64,000 bases of DNA, taken from positions 2,286,379 to 2,350,378 of the forward strand of contig NC_033628.1 of NCBI RefSeq assembly GCF_001540865.1, in the 5' to 3' direction. The notes below the pieces were generated by a model. It had not been told where the DNA came from. It saw nothing but the letters and a program-made list of their open reading frames with translations, and searched no databases. Position 1 is the first letter of the stretch; each line of letters starts with the position of its first letter. This DNA comes from Ananas comosus (lineage: Eukaryota > Streptophyta > Magnoliopsida > Poales > Bromeliaceae). Position numbers and translations under genes: made by a program. Below are positions 21,507 through 40,919 of this stretch, one piece after another.

Positions 21507-23891
21507 ATGATGTTGAGGAGCTCCTCCACGCCGATTCTCGGCTCCCTCCTCTTCTCCGAATCCCCCACCCACAATCCCCACCACCACCACCACTCCTCCT
21601 CCTCGTTCCACCCCATCTCCTCCCACCTCTCCGACCCCTCGGATCGCTCCGCCGCCGCCTCCGGCGGGGTCCGCCGCAGCCGCTCCGACGGGAACCTCCA
21701 CTCCCTCCTCCGTGACAACTCCGACGACCACCACCACCACCGCCGCGCCCTCAGGTGCTCCTCCTCCCGCCGATCCAACCCCGTCCTCGAGCCGATCCCC
21801 TCCTTCTCGGTGGAGGAAGCGGAGGACGAGGAGGAAGAGGAAGAGCCGCGGCGAGAGGAGCGGGAGAAGGGCGCGGGGGTTCGGAGGACGGCGTCGTTGG
21901 GTGGAGACTTCGCCTTCGCCTTCGCCTTCGCGATCGAGGATCGGAGCCTAGGGTTCGACGAGGATCGTCGGGAGACCGGATCGTCGTCTCCATCGGCGGC
22001 GGCGGAGAGGGGCGGAGCCCGGGCCGCGATGCCTCTGTTTCTGGCGCGGGGGCTCGGGATCGATCGGATCGGGTCCGGGTTGTTGAACCCGGGCGGCAAC
22101 GATTGCGGCGGCAGCGACGGGTTCATTGGCGGCTGTGGAGGCGGCGGCGGCGGCGACGGTGGAAGTTGTGGGGTGGTGACCGGCGGCGGCGGCGGCGAGC
22201 AATCGGATATGGAGACGCACCACAAGAGGATGGTGGATGAGGATCCGAGCAATGCCCTGTTTCTGAGCAACTACGCCAAGTTTCTCTACCAGGTGAGGAG
22301 ATCATTTACTTCTATGTTTGAAGTTCTCATTGTTGTATTTGTGAAGTTATATATACTCTTGGTAGAATACGTAGTTAATGTGAATTATTAGATATTGGTA
22401 GTAGAATCTAAAGTTGATCTGTTACTAGAATGACCTCCCATCGCAATATTTATGCATACATAGACTACAAGAAAATTTAAATTTTGCATGCTTTTATGCA
22501 TAACTATGCATAGTTCCTGTATCAGGTGAGGAGATCCTGCCCTTTCTATTTTATATTATTAGAATCATTATTATCCTCTGATTGATGTTTAGATTCCATC
22601 TTTTTTAGGTGTCGTATGATTGTATTCTTGAAGTAATTAAATACTTTTGGTAGAATTTATAGCTAATGTAGCGTAATTAAACATTGGTGGTAGAATCGAT
22701 GCTTGTTCTGTTTCTCTGTATATGTCTTTTCCTAGGATGAAGTACCTTTCAGGTTTGCCGCATTTTTGGTCAGGTTGTGGGCTCTAAGGCTTCAGTTTGA
22801 AAGAAAGATAAAATCCATGCGAATTTAATGCTGAAACTGATTAACGGTGTATCCTACGGGGAATGAAAATATATGGCGATTTTTCAATGCTTGCTCTCTA
22901 TTAGGTTAAGTTGAGGCACAAAATATCTTAATAAATCTCGATGTGATGAAAGATGGATGCAGACCTTTAGTTTCTCAGTTACAATATCATTCCATACCTT
23001 TTCCATCAAAATCATCAATCAGTATGGGTGATTTTGGATCTAAAACTCGATTTACTTTTTCCTCTTCGACATAAATATCTTAGTTATCATGTCTTTTCGT
23101 CTAATCCCGTATCACAGTTGCTGACGACTCTAAAGGATTTGTTGACTACTATATTCAACTTCGAAAATCGGTTGTCTCGTCTAATGTTCTTATTATTTTA
23201 CTAGGTGAAGTGTGATAATAAAAGGGCGGAGGAGTACTATTCTCGTGCTATACTGGCCGACCCAAGCGACGGGGATATCTTGTCTCAGTATGCTAAATTA
23301 GTCTGGGAGATTCACCGTGATGAGGAGCGCGCTTGTACCTATTTCGAACGGGCAGTTCAAGCTTCCCCTCAGAATTGGTAAACATCTAAGTTCTTGTTGC
23401 AAATTTATTTTCCATATGTTTTTAGATAAATATGTTGGAAAGATAATATGAATGGGCAGCACCTGAACTTTTGGTGAATTACAATATCTTGCAATGTCGT
23501 CCCTAGGCGCATTTTCCGTCTGAAATTTCCAGTGCCTGCTAGGAGTTGACCATATAAATTAATGATCAATGAATATATTTGACAGCAAATGAACATATAA
23601 CGACGTTGTAAGAGATTAGGCAAGTTATGAACTGAGCCATTCAAATAAAGGATCAGGGAGCAGATTTCTTTGCATTTTTATATAATTTTACATCATATAA
23701 ATATCACAAGTCTGAAGTATTTTAATCTTCTTTATCTTGCTACTACTTGTAGCCATGTTCTTGCGGCGTATGCTGCTTTTCTCTGGGAGACGGACAATAG
23801 CGATGGAACAGAAGACGGAGGCGGCAACCAAGCACAAGATTTTGCTGGATTATCATTTCATCACGGAGCATTGGCCTCCGCAGCTACTTAA
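21507..23891 (+). CDS. TPR-like superfamily protein of unknown function
   Basis: Three coding exons by my reading: 21507-22292, 23205-23377 and 23753-23891, giving 365 residues; all junctions are GT-AG and keep frame. The first ~240 residues are low-complexity: His runs, Ser-rich, an acidic EEAEDEEEEEE block, and Gly-rich tracts, with the SRSDGNLHSLL motif near residue 56 seen in this plant family. The C-terminal ~110 residues form two to three TPR-type helical repeats (DPSNALFLSNYAKFLYQ, AEEYYSRAILADPSDGDILS, ACTYFERAVQASPQ, AAYAAFLWE). This architecture matches the small plant family that includes Arabidopsis At1g80130-like proteins, whose biochemical role is not established; TPRs usually bind other proteins. 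The start is the first of two adjacent ATGs. Intron 1 carries a partial duplication that includes a second copy of the splice donor. Confidence 0.9.
22284..22720. repeat. Partial tandem duplication in intron 1 of the TPR gene, including the 5' splice site
   Basis: The exon 1/intron 1 junction (CAGGTGAGGAGATC at 22290) recurs at 22523. The downstream blocks TTGGTAGAATAC..TAGTTAATGT and ATTGGTAGTAGAATC recur about 290 bp later as TTGGTAGAATTT..TAGCTAATGT and ATTGGTGGTAGAATC. The two copies are diverged by point changes and by an indel of about 55 bp. Confidence 0.75.
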
Positions 23892-24867
23892 CCTCTACAA
23901 AGAGCATTGGTGTTCAGTTGGAGCTAACACCATTCTATTAGGAAACTAACATGCTATATCATCTTTATGCTCGGAGGAATTTATTTAGAACTTATGTTAG
24001 CTTTCGGTATAACAGTTTCTAGTGAACTATGGTATTCTATCGGAATAAGTAACACTTTGTTTAGAAAGTGTTAAATTATTTTGTTAAGTTCGTAACAACT
24101 TTGTTCTCTGGGCTGCGAAGAAAAAAAAAAAAATGCAAGGGGAAGGATGGTTTTATTTGTGAACTTGTAAATCCTCAATAAAGAAATAAAAGGATCTTGT
24201 AGAGGTTTAGAGGATCGTTGTCGCGGGGGTAAGCTTTGTGTGTGATGACACATTTGATAGAGTTTGCTCTTTGTAATATCATCAACATGATATGTATAGT
24301 TTTGTTTTTGCATGTAATGGGGAGTCTTAATAATATTTACGATCTGTCATCTGGTAATCTTCAGTAATTCTTCTGATTGCTTATGATCTTGATGTTCGAC
24401 TGTTGTGAATTTATACTTTCCGTCTCTGTCTGCCGCTTTTATCTGGGTCGATCTGATATATAATCAATTTTAGTCTCCGGTCGAGCTCATGAATTCATTT
24501 GTTGGTAAACTTCCCCTGAAGATGGGTGATAAACTAGCATCTGTTTCAATTTTTGTTGTTGGTGACCTAGCTATGTAGTATATTCTGTGTTTAGTCGAGG
24601 TGCGGCACTATTAATAGCAATTAAGCCTTTTGTGCTGTAGATTTGTTCTTGATGATAGGGCATCTAATTTGATGATTGACTATGCTGAATATAATTTAGG
24701 ATATTTAAATATTGTATGAACCAAAATTAGTGAGTGATCAACTTGTGAAAAAAAAAAGAACGGATTGAACAACTTTGTAAAAATAAGAGAGAAATTTTCA
24801 AACTAAAGATTTATGCTCGGGTATCTAATTTACATGGAAAATTAATAATGTCCCATGTGTCTGCTCC

Positions 24868-25203
24868 AAGTAGGATACAAATGGATCCGAGTTGGAGTTT
24901 TTTGGACGATCCGTCCCGAATGGGGCGCCGAATGGGGCGGTAAGTGGGAGTAAAAAATATAGAAAAATATAACTCATCCTGATCTGCCGAGGTAATGGAG
25001 TGGGAGGAGTTAGATCCCTTTCTTCCTTTGATCTATCTGGATCCATCAAAAATTCACTCCGGCTCCAATTCACTTCAAATAGAATGATATATAGGGGCAA
25101 AGAATAGAATTAAAATTAACCCGTCTCAAATCTGTCCAGATCCGATAAGAAATGGAGCAAAAAGTGGGGGACTCCCTCCCGATCCGTCCTGTTTGCATCC
25201 CTA
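24868..25203. mobile_element. MITE-like element with GGATACAAATGGATC / GATCCGTCCTGTTTGCATCC ends
   Basis: The left TAGGATACAAATGGATCCGA and the inverted right (GATCCGTCCTGTTTGCATCCC) are imperfect inverted repeats; the interior carries mirrored GGGGCG and TCCGGATC-type words. No ORF of protein character. About 335 bp. Confidence 0.5.
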
Positions 25204-25609
25204 GCTCAAAGGGACTGCACGTGGTAATGAAGACAGCCAAGTAGGGGTGTAAAACAGGTCGGGTAACCAGTAGGGTAGTCTCATAGAAGAATGCGAGCTA
25301 TGCTATGAAGACATATATTATTTTCCTTATATTTTATAGTAATTTTTGAAATTATAATTATAATTATTTAAAATTTACAAATTTATTATAAAAAATATTT
25401 AAAAAATTATGTTTGTTAAATAAATAACTTATATATTTTATAAAATTACTATTTAAAATTTTATAAAAATTAAAAATTAAATAAATATAAAATTGAAGTT
25501 GCAGCTACCTACCACGGCCTAGTGGCCCATACCAGTTCGGGTTAGGAGCCCAAATTCCAAAAAAATGGGTTTCGATATGGTATGAATGGACGGCCAAATT
25601 GGCGTGGGT

Positions 25610-25945
25610 TGGTTTGGAGCAGTTTCCTCCAAGACGGTGAAGAAAAAGCCAACTCGTGTTGGAATTGAAATGAGATCAACATCAATTGCTCGTTTAATAA
25701 ATGAGCCAAACATTAGCTGGGATCAGCTTGCTCGTAGTTGGCTCTATCCACATGGCATGAATCTATCGACGTTCCGTGTTGGACCCGCTCCAGGCCCAAT
25801 TCGACGTGAACTGGTTTGGAGCAGTTTCTTCATTCTAAGATGTCAAATAGAAAGTCAAACTCTTGTTCGGATCGAAATGATATTGAGATCAATCGCTCCC
25901 TTAATAAACAAGTCAAAATCAGCTTACTTGTGTTCGGCTCGATGG
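25610..25945. repeat. Two tandem copies of a ~203-bp repeat related to the 'GCTCG' repeat family
   Basis: GGTTTGGAGCAGTTTC at 25612 recurs at 25817, and the following text, AAAGCCAACTCGTGTTGGAA..GAGATCAACATCAATTGCTC, recurs as AAAGTCAAACTCTTGTTCGG..GAGATCAATCGCTC. The word TTTAATAAATGAGCC also links it to the palindromic element at 27.1-27.7 kb. A 134-codon open frame spans the duplication but looks accidental. Confidence 0.65.
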
Positions 25946-25968
25946 ACTATATATATATATATATATAT

Positions 25969-26508
25969 AGTCCGGCTACTATCGTATTAATAGGATTGGA
26001 GCCATGGTCCTATCAAGTTGTTTTGATTGATCGGAACTTCAAATTGATAATCGGCACCATTGAAATTGATCTACACAATTAGAAATGTTTAGAAACCAAA
26101 TTTTGTAATATTTAAAAATCATTATCAAGTTCATCTTAAGAGTTAAAAAATGAACGGTCATAAATGAATAACCTTCTTAAAATAGAGGTTAGACTTTCTC
26201 AATTCATAGTCAGAATTATCAAACATTATCTAAATAGTATAAAGAATTTTCTATAAAAAATTCAAGCAATTTGGATTGCTCTACACCGTTAAACAAGCAA
26301 ACGGCTCATATAGGCCGTCAAAAATTGTCGATTTTACGACACTTGATCACCATGTAAATAATTTAAAATTTATGAAATTTAGTTTCTAGATATTTCAAAT
26401 ACTCTAGATCAACTTCAATGGCTCCGATCATCGATTCGGAATCTCGATCATCAAGAACAATTTGATAGGACAAGTGCTCCTATACTATTAATAGGATAGT
26501 AGCTCTAG

Positions 26509-26510
<2 letters not shown>
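25969..26510. mobile_element. Long palindromic element between (TA)n tracts, subtype D
   Basis: The left arm AGTCCGGCTACTATCGTATT then AATAGGA is mirrored by the right arm (TATACTATTAATAGGATAGT then AGCTCTAGC). It lies exactly between a TA tract at 25949-25968 and a long TA tract at 26511-26551. Internal words (AAATTGATAATCGGCACCAT) correspond to AAATTGACGATCGGCTCCGT of subtype A, so the subtypes are distantly related. Confidence 0.8.

Positions 26511-26551
<41 letters not shown>
26511..26551. repeat. (TA)n microsatellite, about 20 units
   Basis: The longest pure TA run in this part of the window, directly abutting the subtype D palindrome on its right. A further possible palindrome fragment (26552-26776, GTTTTTAAAAACAT..GTGTTTTTAAAGCACCATAG) begins right after it. 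Confidence 0.85.
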
Positions 26552-26554
<3 letters not shown>

Positions 26555-27082
26555 GAGCTTATATGTTTTTAAAAACATTAAGTCATCGGTACTTATGGGT
26601 TTTCAGTCTTTGGATGAAGATTTATAGGGTTACGATAATAGTGATCTTCTAAAAGTGAATGGTTGGTGGCATAGTGGGATAAGGATGAAATTTGTCAAAC
26701 AGATAGATCTAATGATAGAAATCTTGCGGGAACTAAGTGCTGGGTGTTTTTAAAGCACCATAGATGGATTCGTATACATATATGAATATAAATTTTTATT
26801 GTTTGGATTTTAAACTAACCCAAATATAAAAAGATCTATATTTTGTAAATTTCAATTATTATATTAAGATTTTATTTTTTTTAAAATTTCATCCAATAAT
26901 AGATTTGATAATCTAATTTACTGTTTGTGAGTCGGCTCGTTAATAAATAAGCTGAATAGGAATTAAATTTTTTAGCTTGATATTTTAATGGGTGTAGAAA
27001 GAATATTTTAAGGATTTACTTTTCGACCTTCCTTGAGTAGCTTTGGGGTGTGTATGTTGTTGTGAGGGTTCGGAGGTAGGGG

Positions 27083-27690
27083 TGGCAATTTAGCTCGCTG
27101 TTCGCGAGCCAACTTGTGTTTGATTTGAAATGAGTTCGAGATCGAATTACTCATTTAGTAAACGAGCTGAACACGAGCTGAATTTTTCAACTCGTTTAAT
27201 AAACGAGCCGAACATGATAGGGTCAGCTCGCTCGTGTTCGGCTCGATACCAGCTCGAATATATATATATATTTATTTTTATATAATTTATATATATATTT
27301 ATATATATAAATAAATAATTATATATATAATCTATATATTTTTATTATTTTATTTTAGCAAAAAAATATAAAGTCGAACTTAATTATAAAAAGGCTCATT
27401 CATATGTAAAATTTCAACCGTTAGATAAAAGTCTAATAGACAAATTTTTATAAATTTATTTTTTATATATATGTAATTTAATCAATTTAACTTATTGTTC
27501 GTTGGCAAGCTCGTGAGCCAGCTCGTATTTGACTTATTTATTAACGAGCCGAATATGAACTAAATTTTTTGATTCAATATTTTAATGAGTCAGCTCGTGT
27601 TCCACTCATTTATTAAATAAGCCGAACACAAGCAGGCCCCAACTCGCTTGTGTATGGCTCCTTGACACCATTATTCTAGGCAAACCAAGC
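27083..27690. mobile_element. Palindromic 'GCTCG / CGAGC' repeat element
   Basis: Starts GGTGGCAATTTAGCTCGC and ends near GGCTCCTTGACACC, the inverted partner. Both halves contain multiple AGCTCGTGTTCGGCTCG-type words and TTAATAAACGAGCCGAACA words. Plant genomes contain many such degenerate hAT-like repeats. A 250-bp AT-rich centre separates the halves. No ORF. Confidence 0.65.
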
Positions 27691-27893
27691 AAACCTACTG
27701 CCCAAAGTCAAAAACCCAAAAAAATAATAATAATAAAATCTAGGAGAGAGGGCTTGTCTTGTTATACCCTTCGTTCTGTTGCTTGTCTTGTTTTTTAGCG
27801 GGCTCTTCCTTTTATTACTGTTTGTTAATTGTCTAAGCGTCCTCTCGAGGCACAGACTGCCTTACTCTATGTAGCTGATTTCATCTACTTAGC

Positions 27894-28735
27894 TACCGTT
27901 TGGTTCGGGATTAAAAAAAAATTAGTTATTTTAAAGATATGATTAAGTTCAGGTTAAGGTGGGGTTAGAGTATTTTTTTGTATTTGGTTGGGGGTTGGAG
28001 TTAGTACAGGATTAATAGTTGGAGTAGGTGGGATAAGAAGCATAGTGATTGGTAAAGAAATAAAAAGACGAAAATACCCTCACATTAATCTATTGAAATA
28101 AAAGCTTTTATTTTTTTAATTTAAAATTATATGATTGTAAATATTTTTGAGGAGTAAAATTAAATTAATTTTAGCGTAATTTTGTACCAAAAAATATTTT
28201 TCACTACCTTTTTGTGACTTTGAAAATACCTAAAATTTAGAAACAACTATTTTAAAATTTTTTTAAGTTCAAATTTCACGAACATTTGCATTTCACGAAC
28301 TATTTTAATATTTTACTTACAATTACATTTTAACCCTCAAAAAACACTAATTTTCAACCTTTTAAAATTTTAATATTAAAATTTTAAATTCTAAAATTTA
28401 TAATTTAAAAATTAAAATTAAAAATTTTAAAATATTAATATTAATTTTAAGATTACAAATTAAGCATTTTAAAAATTTCAAATATAAAATGTAAAATTTC
28501 AAATTTGAATAATTTAAATTTAAATTTTAAATTTTAAATTTTAAAAATACTAATATTAGTTTTCAGATTGCAAAATATAAATTTTTAAAATTTATAATTT
28601 AAAATTATAATTTTACAATTATATGAAAAATTAAATAGGGTAATCCCACCCCTATTCTTGGGGTGGGGTTAGCTAACCCCACTCATTATTTGGGATGTTT
28701 GAGAATAAATTAGGAGTTAAGGGGTTCTGATTCTC
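27894..28735. mobile_element. MITE with GTTTGGTT..GGTTAAGG termini, copy 2 (inverted, longer)
   Basis: The left end CCGTTTGGTTCGGGATTAA and internal blocks TTCAGGTTAAGGTGGGGTTA and GTTGGAGTAGGTGGGATAAG are the reverse complement of the right half of the element at 10806-11150. The other end is recognisable as GGGATGTTTGAGAATAA..GGAGTTAAGGGG but lacks the terminal GTTTGG partner and runs into a SINE-tail fragment (GTAGCGTGCTACTTTTCTCTC). A ~550-bp AT-rich centre is extra relative to copy 1. Confidence 0.7.
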
Positions 28736-29013
28736 CTCAATAAATACCAGCTTAATGAATGTAGCAGGTAGCGTGCTACTTTTCTCTCAGAAAAAATAAA
28801 ATCTAAATAAAATCAAGGGGAGAGGGTAATTTCGTAATTTCAGACATTGCCCACCGGCTTTGGTCGGTCTTTCTATTCTCCTCTCTTATTAACCCGACCT
28901 TTCACCTTTTCTTTTCCCTTATTTTTTTTTCCATTGTAGAGCGTTCGAGCCGCGCGAAGCTCGGCTCTCTCCTTCCTCTTCACTCGCACGGGGGAAACCC
29001 ACTCTCGCTGTCG

Positions 29014-29063
29014 CTAGGGTTTATCTCTCGATCCCCTGCTTCGGCCTTGCAAGCTAGGGTTTT
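29014..29063 (+). promoter_or_regulatory. Telo-box-like GCTAGGGTTT motifs in the NRPB2 5' leader
   Basis: CTAGGGTTT occurs at about 29014-29022 and 29054-29062, and CTAGGGTTGTG at 29108. The complement AAACCCTAG is close to the telo-box (AAACCCTA), commonly found near the start of plant housekeeping and translation-related genes. The position just upstream of the ATG fits a leader or core promoter; function is inferred only. Confidence 0.5.
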
Positions 29064-29137
29064 GGGAAGGCGATCGAGAGCAGGTTCGGATTGACCGATC
29101 GAAAGAGCTAGGGTTGTGTGACGGGGGAAAGGAGGAG

Positions 29138-37382
<8,245 letters not shown>

Positions 37383-37411
<29 letters not shown>

Positions 37412-37459
37412 GCATAAAATTAGCCATCCAAAGATCAAAAGAGGAAATGAGCTTAAAAA
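37383..37459. repeat. 39-bp tandem duplication spanning the NRPB2 stop codon
   Basis: AGCCATCCAAAGATCAAAAG, continuing AAGAAATGAGCATAAAA, at 37383 is repeated at 37422 as the same first 20 bases and then AGGAAATGAGCTTAAAA. The period is 39 bp, a multiple of three. The first copy encodes the last residues and the TGA; the second lies in the 3' UTR. Confidence 0.9.
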
Positions 37460-38607
37460 TACTGTAGTATCTGACCTCTCCTATAGAACAAAAAGCATGG
37501 GAAGTACCAGCTTAAACTGGATAAGGGGAGGCCCAATTCCGAGAACGGTATATGCATTACTTCTCAACACTAATCCCCAGTGCACTCAAAAGGGCATGAA
37601 TCTGAAAGTCACCGCCGCAAATAGAATACTTCAATTGGCTGTGTAGTTTAGATGGTGGCACAAATGTTGCATCTTCGTCTTTATGGCAAGGACATAACAT
37701 TTTGACTTAGGGACTTAACTATTTTTGGTGTTTATATGAGGGTTCATAATCTTTTCACGCATATCTTTGTGTTCATTTCTAGTGGAGAATCCTCTTTTAC
37801 TGTATGCTATAGAGAGCCTACGGAAGATGTAGCTGCTTAGTAAAATCTATGCTTGCTTCATTGGGTGTTATTCCTCTTGTAGAGCCAAACTGTTGATTTT
37901 AGGTGCTTTTTGAACTTCACAGGTTCGATGTAGTAGATTTGTTGAAAAACACATGTATCATTTCCTATTTATTTGATTACTCGTGTTGTGCGCGTAACTT
38001 GTTTATGTAATGAGAATAATGAGACTGAGCCCCTCTGTGTAGTGTGTATCTTGTTAGTGATGGGATAAATGTTGACTAAACATTCGGAAGATTAAATATG
38101 ATGTTGCGTTTCAACTCTCTCTCTCTTTCAAAACAAAGGGTATCCAATGCTTAAGATTAAGTGCAATGAATATTTGCAATTTAACACCAGGATGAAGATT
38201 ATCTTTGCTTGATATTTGATGAATTGATATTTGATGAATTGCTTAAAGGGCAGGTTCTCCCTTGCTTCTTGTTTCTGAAGTGACACTTCATTAAGGGATG
38301 TTTTTTGGAAATATGCTCTACTCTTTTTCTGAAATCGTCGCAATAGCTGCCCACTGCAGTTGAACTAGAAACTTTAAATTAGAGTTTGTGCTTCTAGTTT
38401 AGTAAGTTAATCTTAATTTTCTGCTGTAGCAACACTGCAGGATATTTTGTTTGTAGAACACTCGCATGGAAAAGCTGTTTTAAAAGTCGGACAAAATAAG
38501 CCAAATAGTCACAAGTAAACCCAAAAAAAGCTATTATTGTAACCCCATTGAGATATATATGCCAATCACAATGGCATAGTCCCCTTCAACAGTAGAATAG
38601 AATAGGG
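37412..38607. other. Convergent intergenic region between NRPB2 and the SWSAP1-like gene
   Basis: Holds the two 3' UTRs. No additional gene or recognisable repeat beyond the 39-bp duplication. Either terminator could fall anywhere in this AT-rich stretch. Confidence 0.5.
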
Positions 38608-40919
38608 TCATTCCTCAATAATCTCCTCGAGCATCAGATATTGAAGTGCTATCGAGTATCTGGCGATCGTCGCCTTCTCTTTGCTGCTGCCGGGGACGCT
38701 GTTAGCCTTTAGCATGTATGAACCTGAGCCATCACCTTTTAACAACGAAAACGAGAGATCATTTATCACCTTAACAATGCAAAAATATGATTAAAGGAAA
38801 AGCATATTTTGTGCCTATCTGTAATTTCATGATACTTCAGACAAATTTAGGAAAACTGGGTTCTAACCAGAGGGAATAAACTGAGTTGAAGGGACAAAAG
38901 TCAAGTCAATTTACATGAGAGAATTCCAAAAACAGGCACAAAAAGCTAAATCTATCCTATATACAAAACAGCAGGTCTATTAGATTCCTGTAGTCACTTT
39001 CCCTCCCATGTTTACCCTAAACTCCCTTTAACAAAAGTATGCCAGTAGTATTTACAGATTTTTTTTTTTTTTTTTTGGTAGATTATTAAACTTACATTTA
39101 GGAATTGGAGAGTAAAAGGCAAGTAAACACAGCCATCAAATCAAATGATGTCTTGAATTCACGCAAAAACAAGGATTTCCACATCAGATTGCAGGGAAAA
39201 AAGGGCATAATGTTGAAGCAATCTCTTGATAAACTCGATCGTTTGGTCACCGTAAAAACATTTTCAACAGAATTATAAGATAAAGATGTAACAGAAGCAC
39301 TTGCGATGCAAATGTAAAACAAAACAGCATTATGCAATCTCACCACTTCAGTGCCAAATATCAAAATGAATCACAGACCACGCAAGTTTACCTCTAATTG
39401 TAAAGATGCACTTTATCCATCGCTTATAAATGAATAACAATCTAGGCGTGTCGCCCTGGTGTGTATCAGCGAGTAAAAGAGCGCACGTCCCCGTCGTTTG
39501 CATTCTCCCGCTGGGAGAAATACATTTCGAGTTATGAACCATGTACTAAATAATACAAGAAAACTTTCACACATTCGCTAGATGAAATAAATTCGATGTG
39601 TAATTATTATATATTATTAAGAGTTCAGTGAACTTTTACTTTGCATGTGCAATAGCATCCTGGCATAGGGCCAACGTCCGAACCATGGCTATGTCTCTAC
39701 CTCTCGCATTGGCGTATCTTTGTTGACAAATCCTGTAACATTTGAACATCATTATAAAACACTGTGAAACTATGTTTTGCTAAGACAAGTGTAGTAGTAA
39801 AGATGGACAGTAGGGTTTCTGAAAACTAAACAGGAATACAGACAAATAGAAGATAAAATTGAAGCAGAGACAGGAAGATTTGATGCAGATTTGGATACGC
39901 GCAGCAATAACTCAGCTAGTAAATTTAGCAACTTCGCAGTGAAACTTTTCACTCTTGCGAAGAAACATTTATGTCATGCAAATAATTATTGTTGAAGCTG
40001 CGTTACTTCGCAGATCAATCATAGACACGAGTTAGCACGCAGGAACTTACCTCTCGCTAAAGAAATCTCCGAAATCGTCAATAATAACTGCTACCGGAAA
40101 GCTCTCGTGCAGGTGAAATGCAGCAAAATACTTTTTGATTCCTTCGTCATCTTCGACGTACCTAAAAGCCGACGAGTAATCGAAGTCAAATACTCATCCT
40201 TGAGAACAAGATGATCGCGTTGTACTCGTCCATTATACAAGTGCAAAATAACAGTTTGTCTACAAAAACTTAAGCTACTAGAGAATGACACTTTGAATTA
40301 AACGAGGCTAGGAGGCTGGTGGGATTTGAACTTAGAATCTTATGCTGTAATGCCATGTGAACCAATTGTTAGCCGTTTAAAAGCTTAAGTTGTCAGAGAA
40401 CGGTATTTCAGTACTTCATACTAAAAAACAAGTACATATAATTCCAAACTAAAAGATGAAGGATTCTTACTTCATTTGTATTTGTTGAAGCGCGTCCGAA
40501 GATGGATCAACATTCTGAAAAGAGAAAGGAAATTAATCAATCACATGAACAAATAAACATGCTACAAATAATAGGCCAAATTAATTTGATATTGAAACAA
40601 GAAAAAGGAGGTGTTTTTGACCGACTTGTGATAAAAATGGGGGCTTGTTCTCGAATTTTCGCTTGCTGCAGATGAATACCACATCACGATCACTACCCAA
40701 CGCACAGTTGATTGCGAATTGGAATAAGAGAGAGCTCTTTCCACTGTTCTATCAAAAAATGCACAAAAAAAAGTGATAATAGTAAAAAAAAAAAGAAAAA
40801 GAAAAAAAGGGGGGCGGGGGAGGAGAAATATACCAACATGGAGGCCCCGAGAGGAGGGTCAATGATTGGATAGAAGAGAGATCAACAGGTTGACTTGTGG
40901 AGAAGAATCTCTCCACCAT
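38608..40919 (-). CDS. SWSAP1-like RecA-fold ATPase (RAD51-paralogue-like, P-loop NTPase)
   Basis: Seven coding exons on the minus strand give 232 residues: 40834-40919, 40626-40743, 40471-40514, 40051-40161, 39640-39732, 39392-39510 and 38608-38735. The frame closes across all six introns. Walker A is GPPCCGKS (25-32), split by intron 1; a VVFICSKRK strand follows; then NVDPSSDALQQIQMKYV; Walker B is VAVIIDD (106-112); then LLLADTHQGDTPRLLFIYKRW. Order, spacing and total length resemble animal SWSAP1 (about 230 residues), which partners SWS1 in a Shu-type complex promoting RAD51 filaments in homologous recombination. Assignment rests on motif order and remembered family features, so a generic RecA-like ATPase is the alternative. 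The start Met is preceded by an A-run; NRPB2 lies convergent, 1.2 kb away stop to stop. The intron 2 donor (CAA|GTCGGT) is weak. Confidence 0.85.
40310..40400 (-). repeat. tRNA-like repeat fragment in intron 3 of the SWSAP1-like gene
   Basis: On the minus strand it contains TTGGTTCACATGGCATTACA and AAGTTCAAATCCCACCAGCC, which look like degenerate A and B boxes of a tRNA-derived element or the primer-site region of an LTR element. About 90 bp; too short to classify. Confidence 0.35.

Larger units (their letters stand above)
23892..29137. other. Repeat-rich spacer between the TPR gene and NRPB2
   Basis: No supported gene. From 23892 to about 24830 the sequence is ordinary AT-rich DNA, presumably 3' UTR and flank of the TPR gene. 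From 24868 to 28740 it is a run of MITE-like repeats, listed separately. The final 350 bp before 29138 are GC-richer and hold the NRPB2 promoter and 5' UTR. Confidence 0.6.

Noticed and set aside
21437..22270. A 277-codon minus-strand ORF opposite TPR exon 1
   Set aside because: Low-complexity Pro/Ser/Arg translation of a GC-rich exon. The plus strand joins in frame to two further exons encoding TPR repeats.
25586..25990. A 134-codon ORF as a real gene
   Set aside because: It is built from two diverged copies of a dispersed repeat and ends in a (TA)n tract translated as Tyr-Ile repeats.
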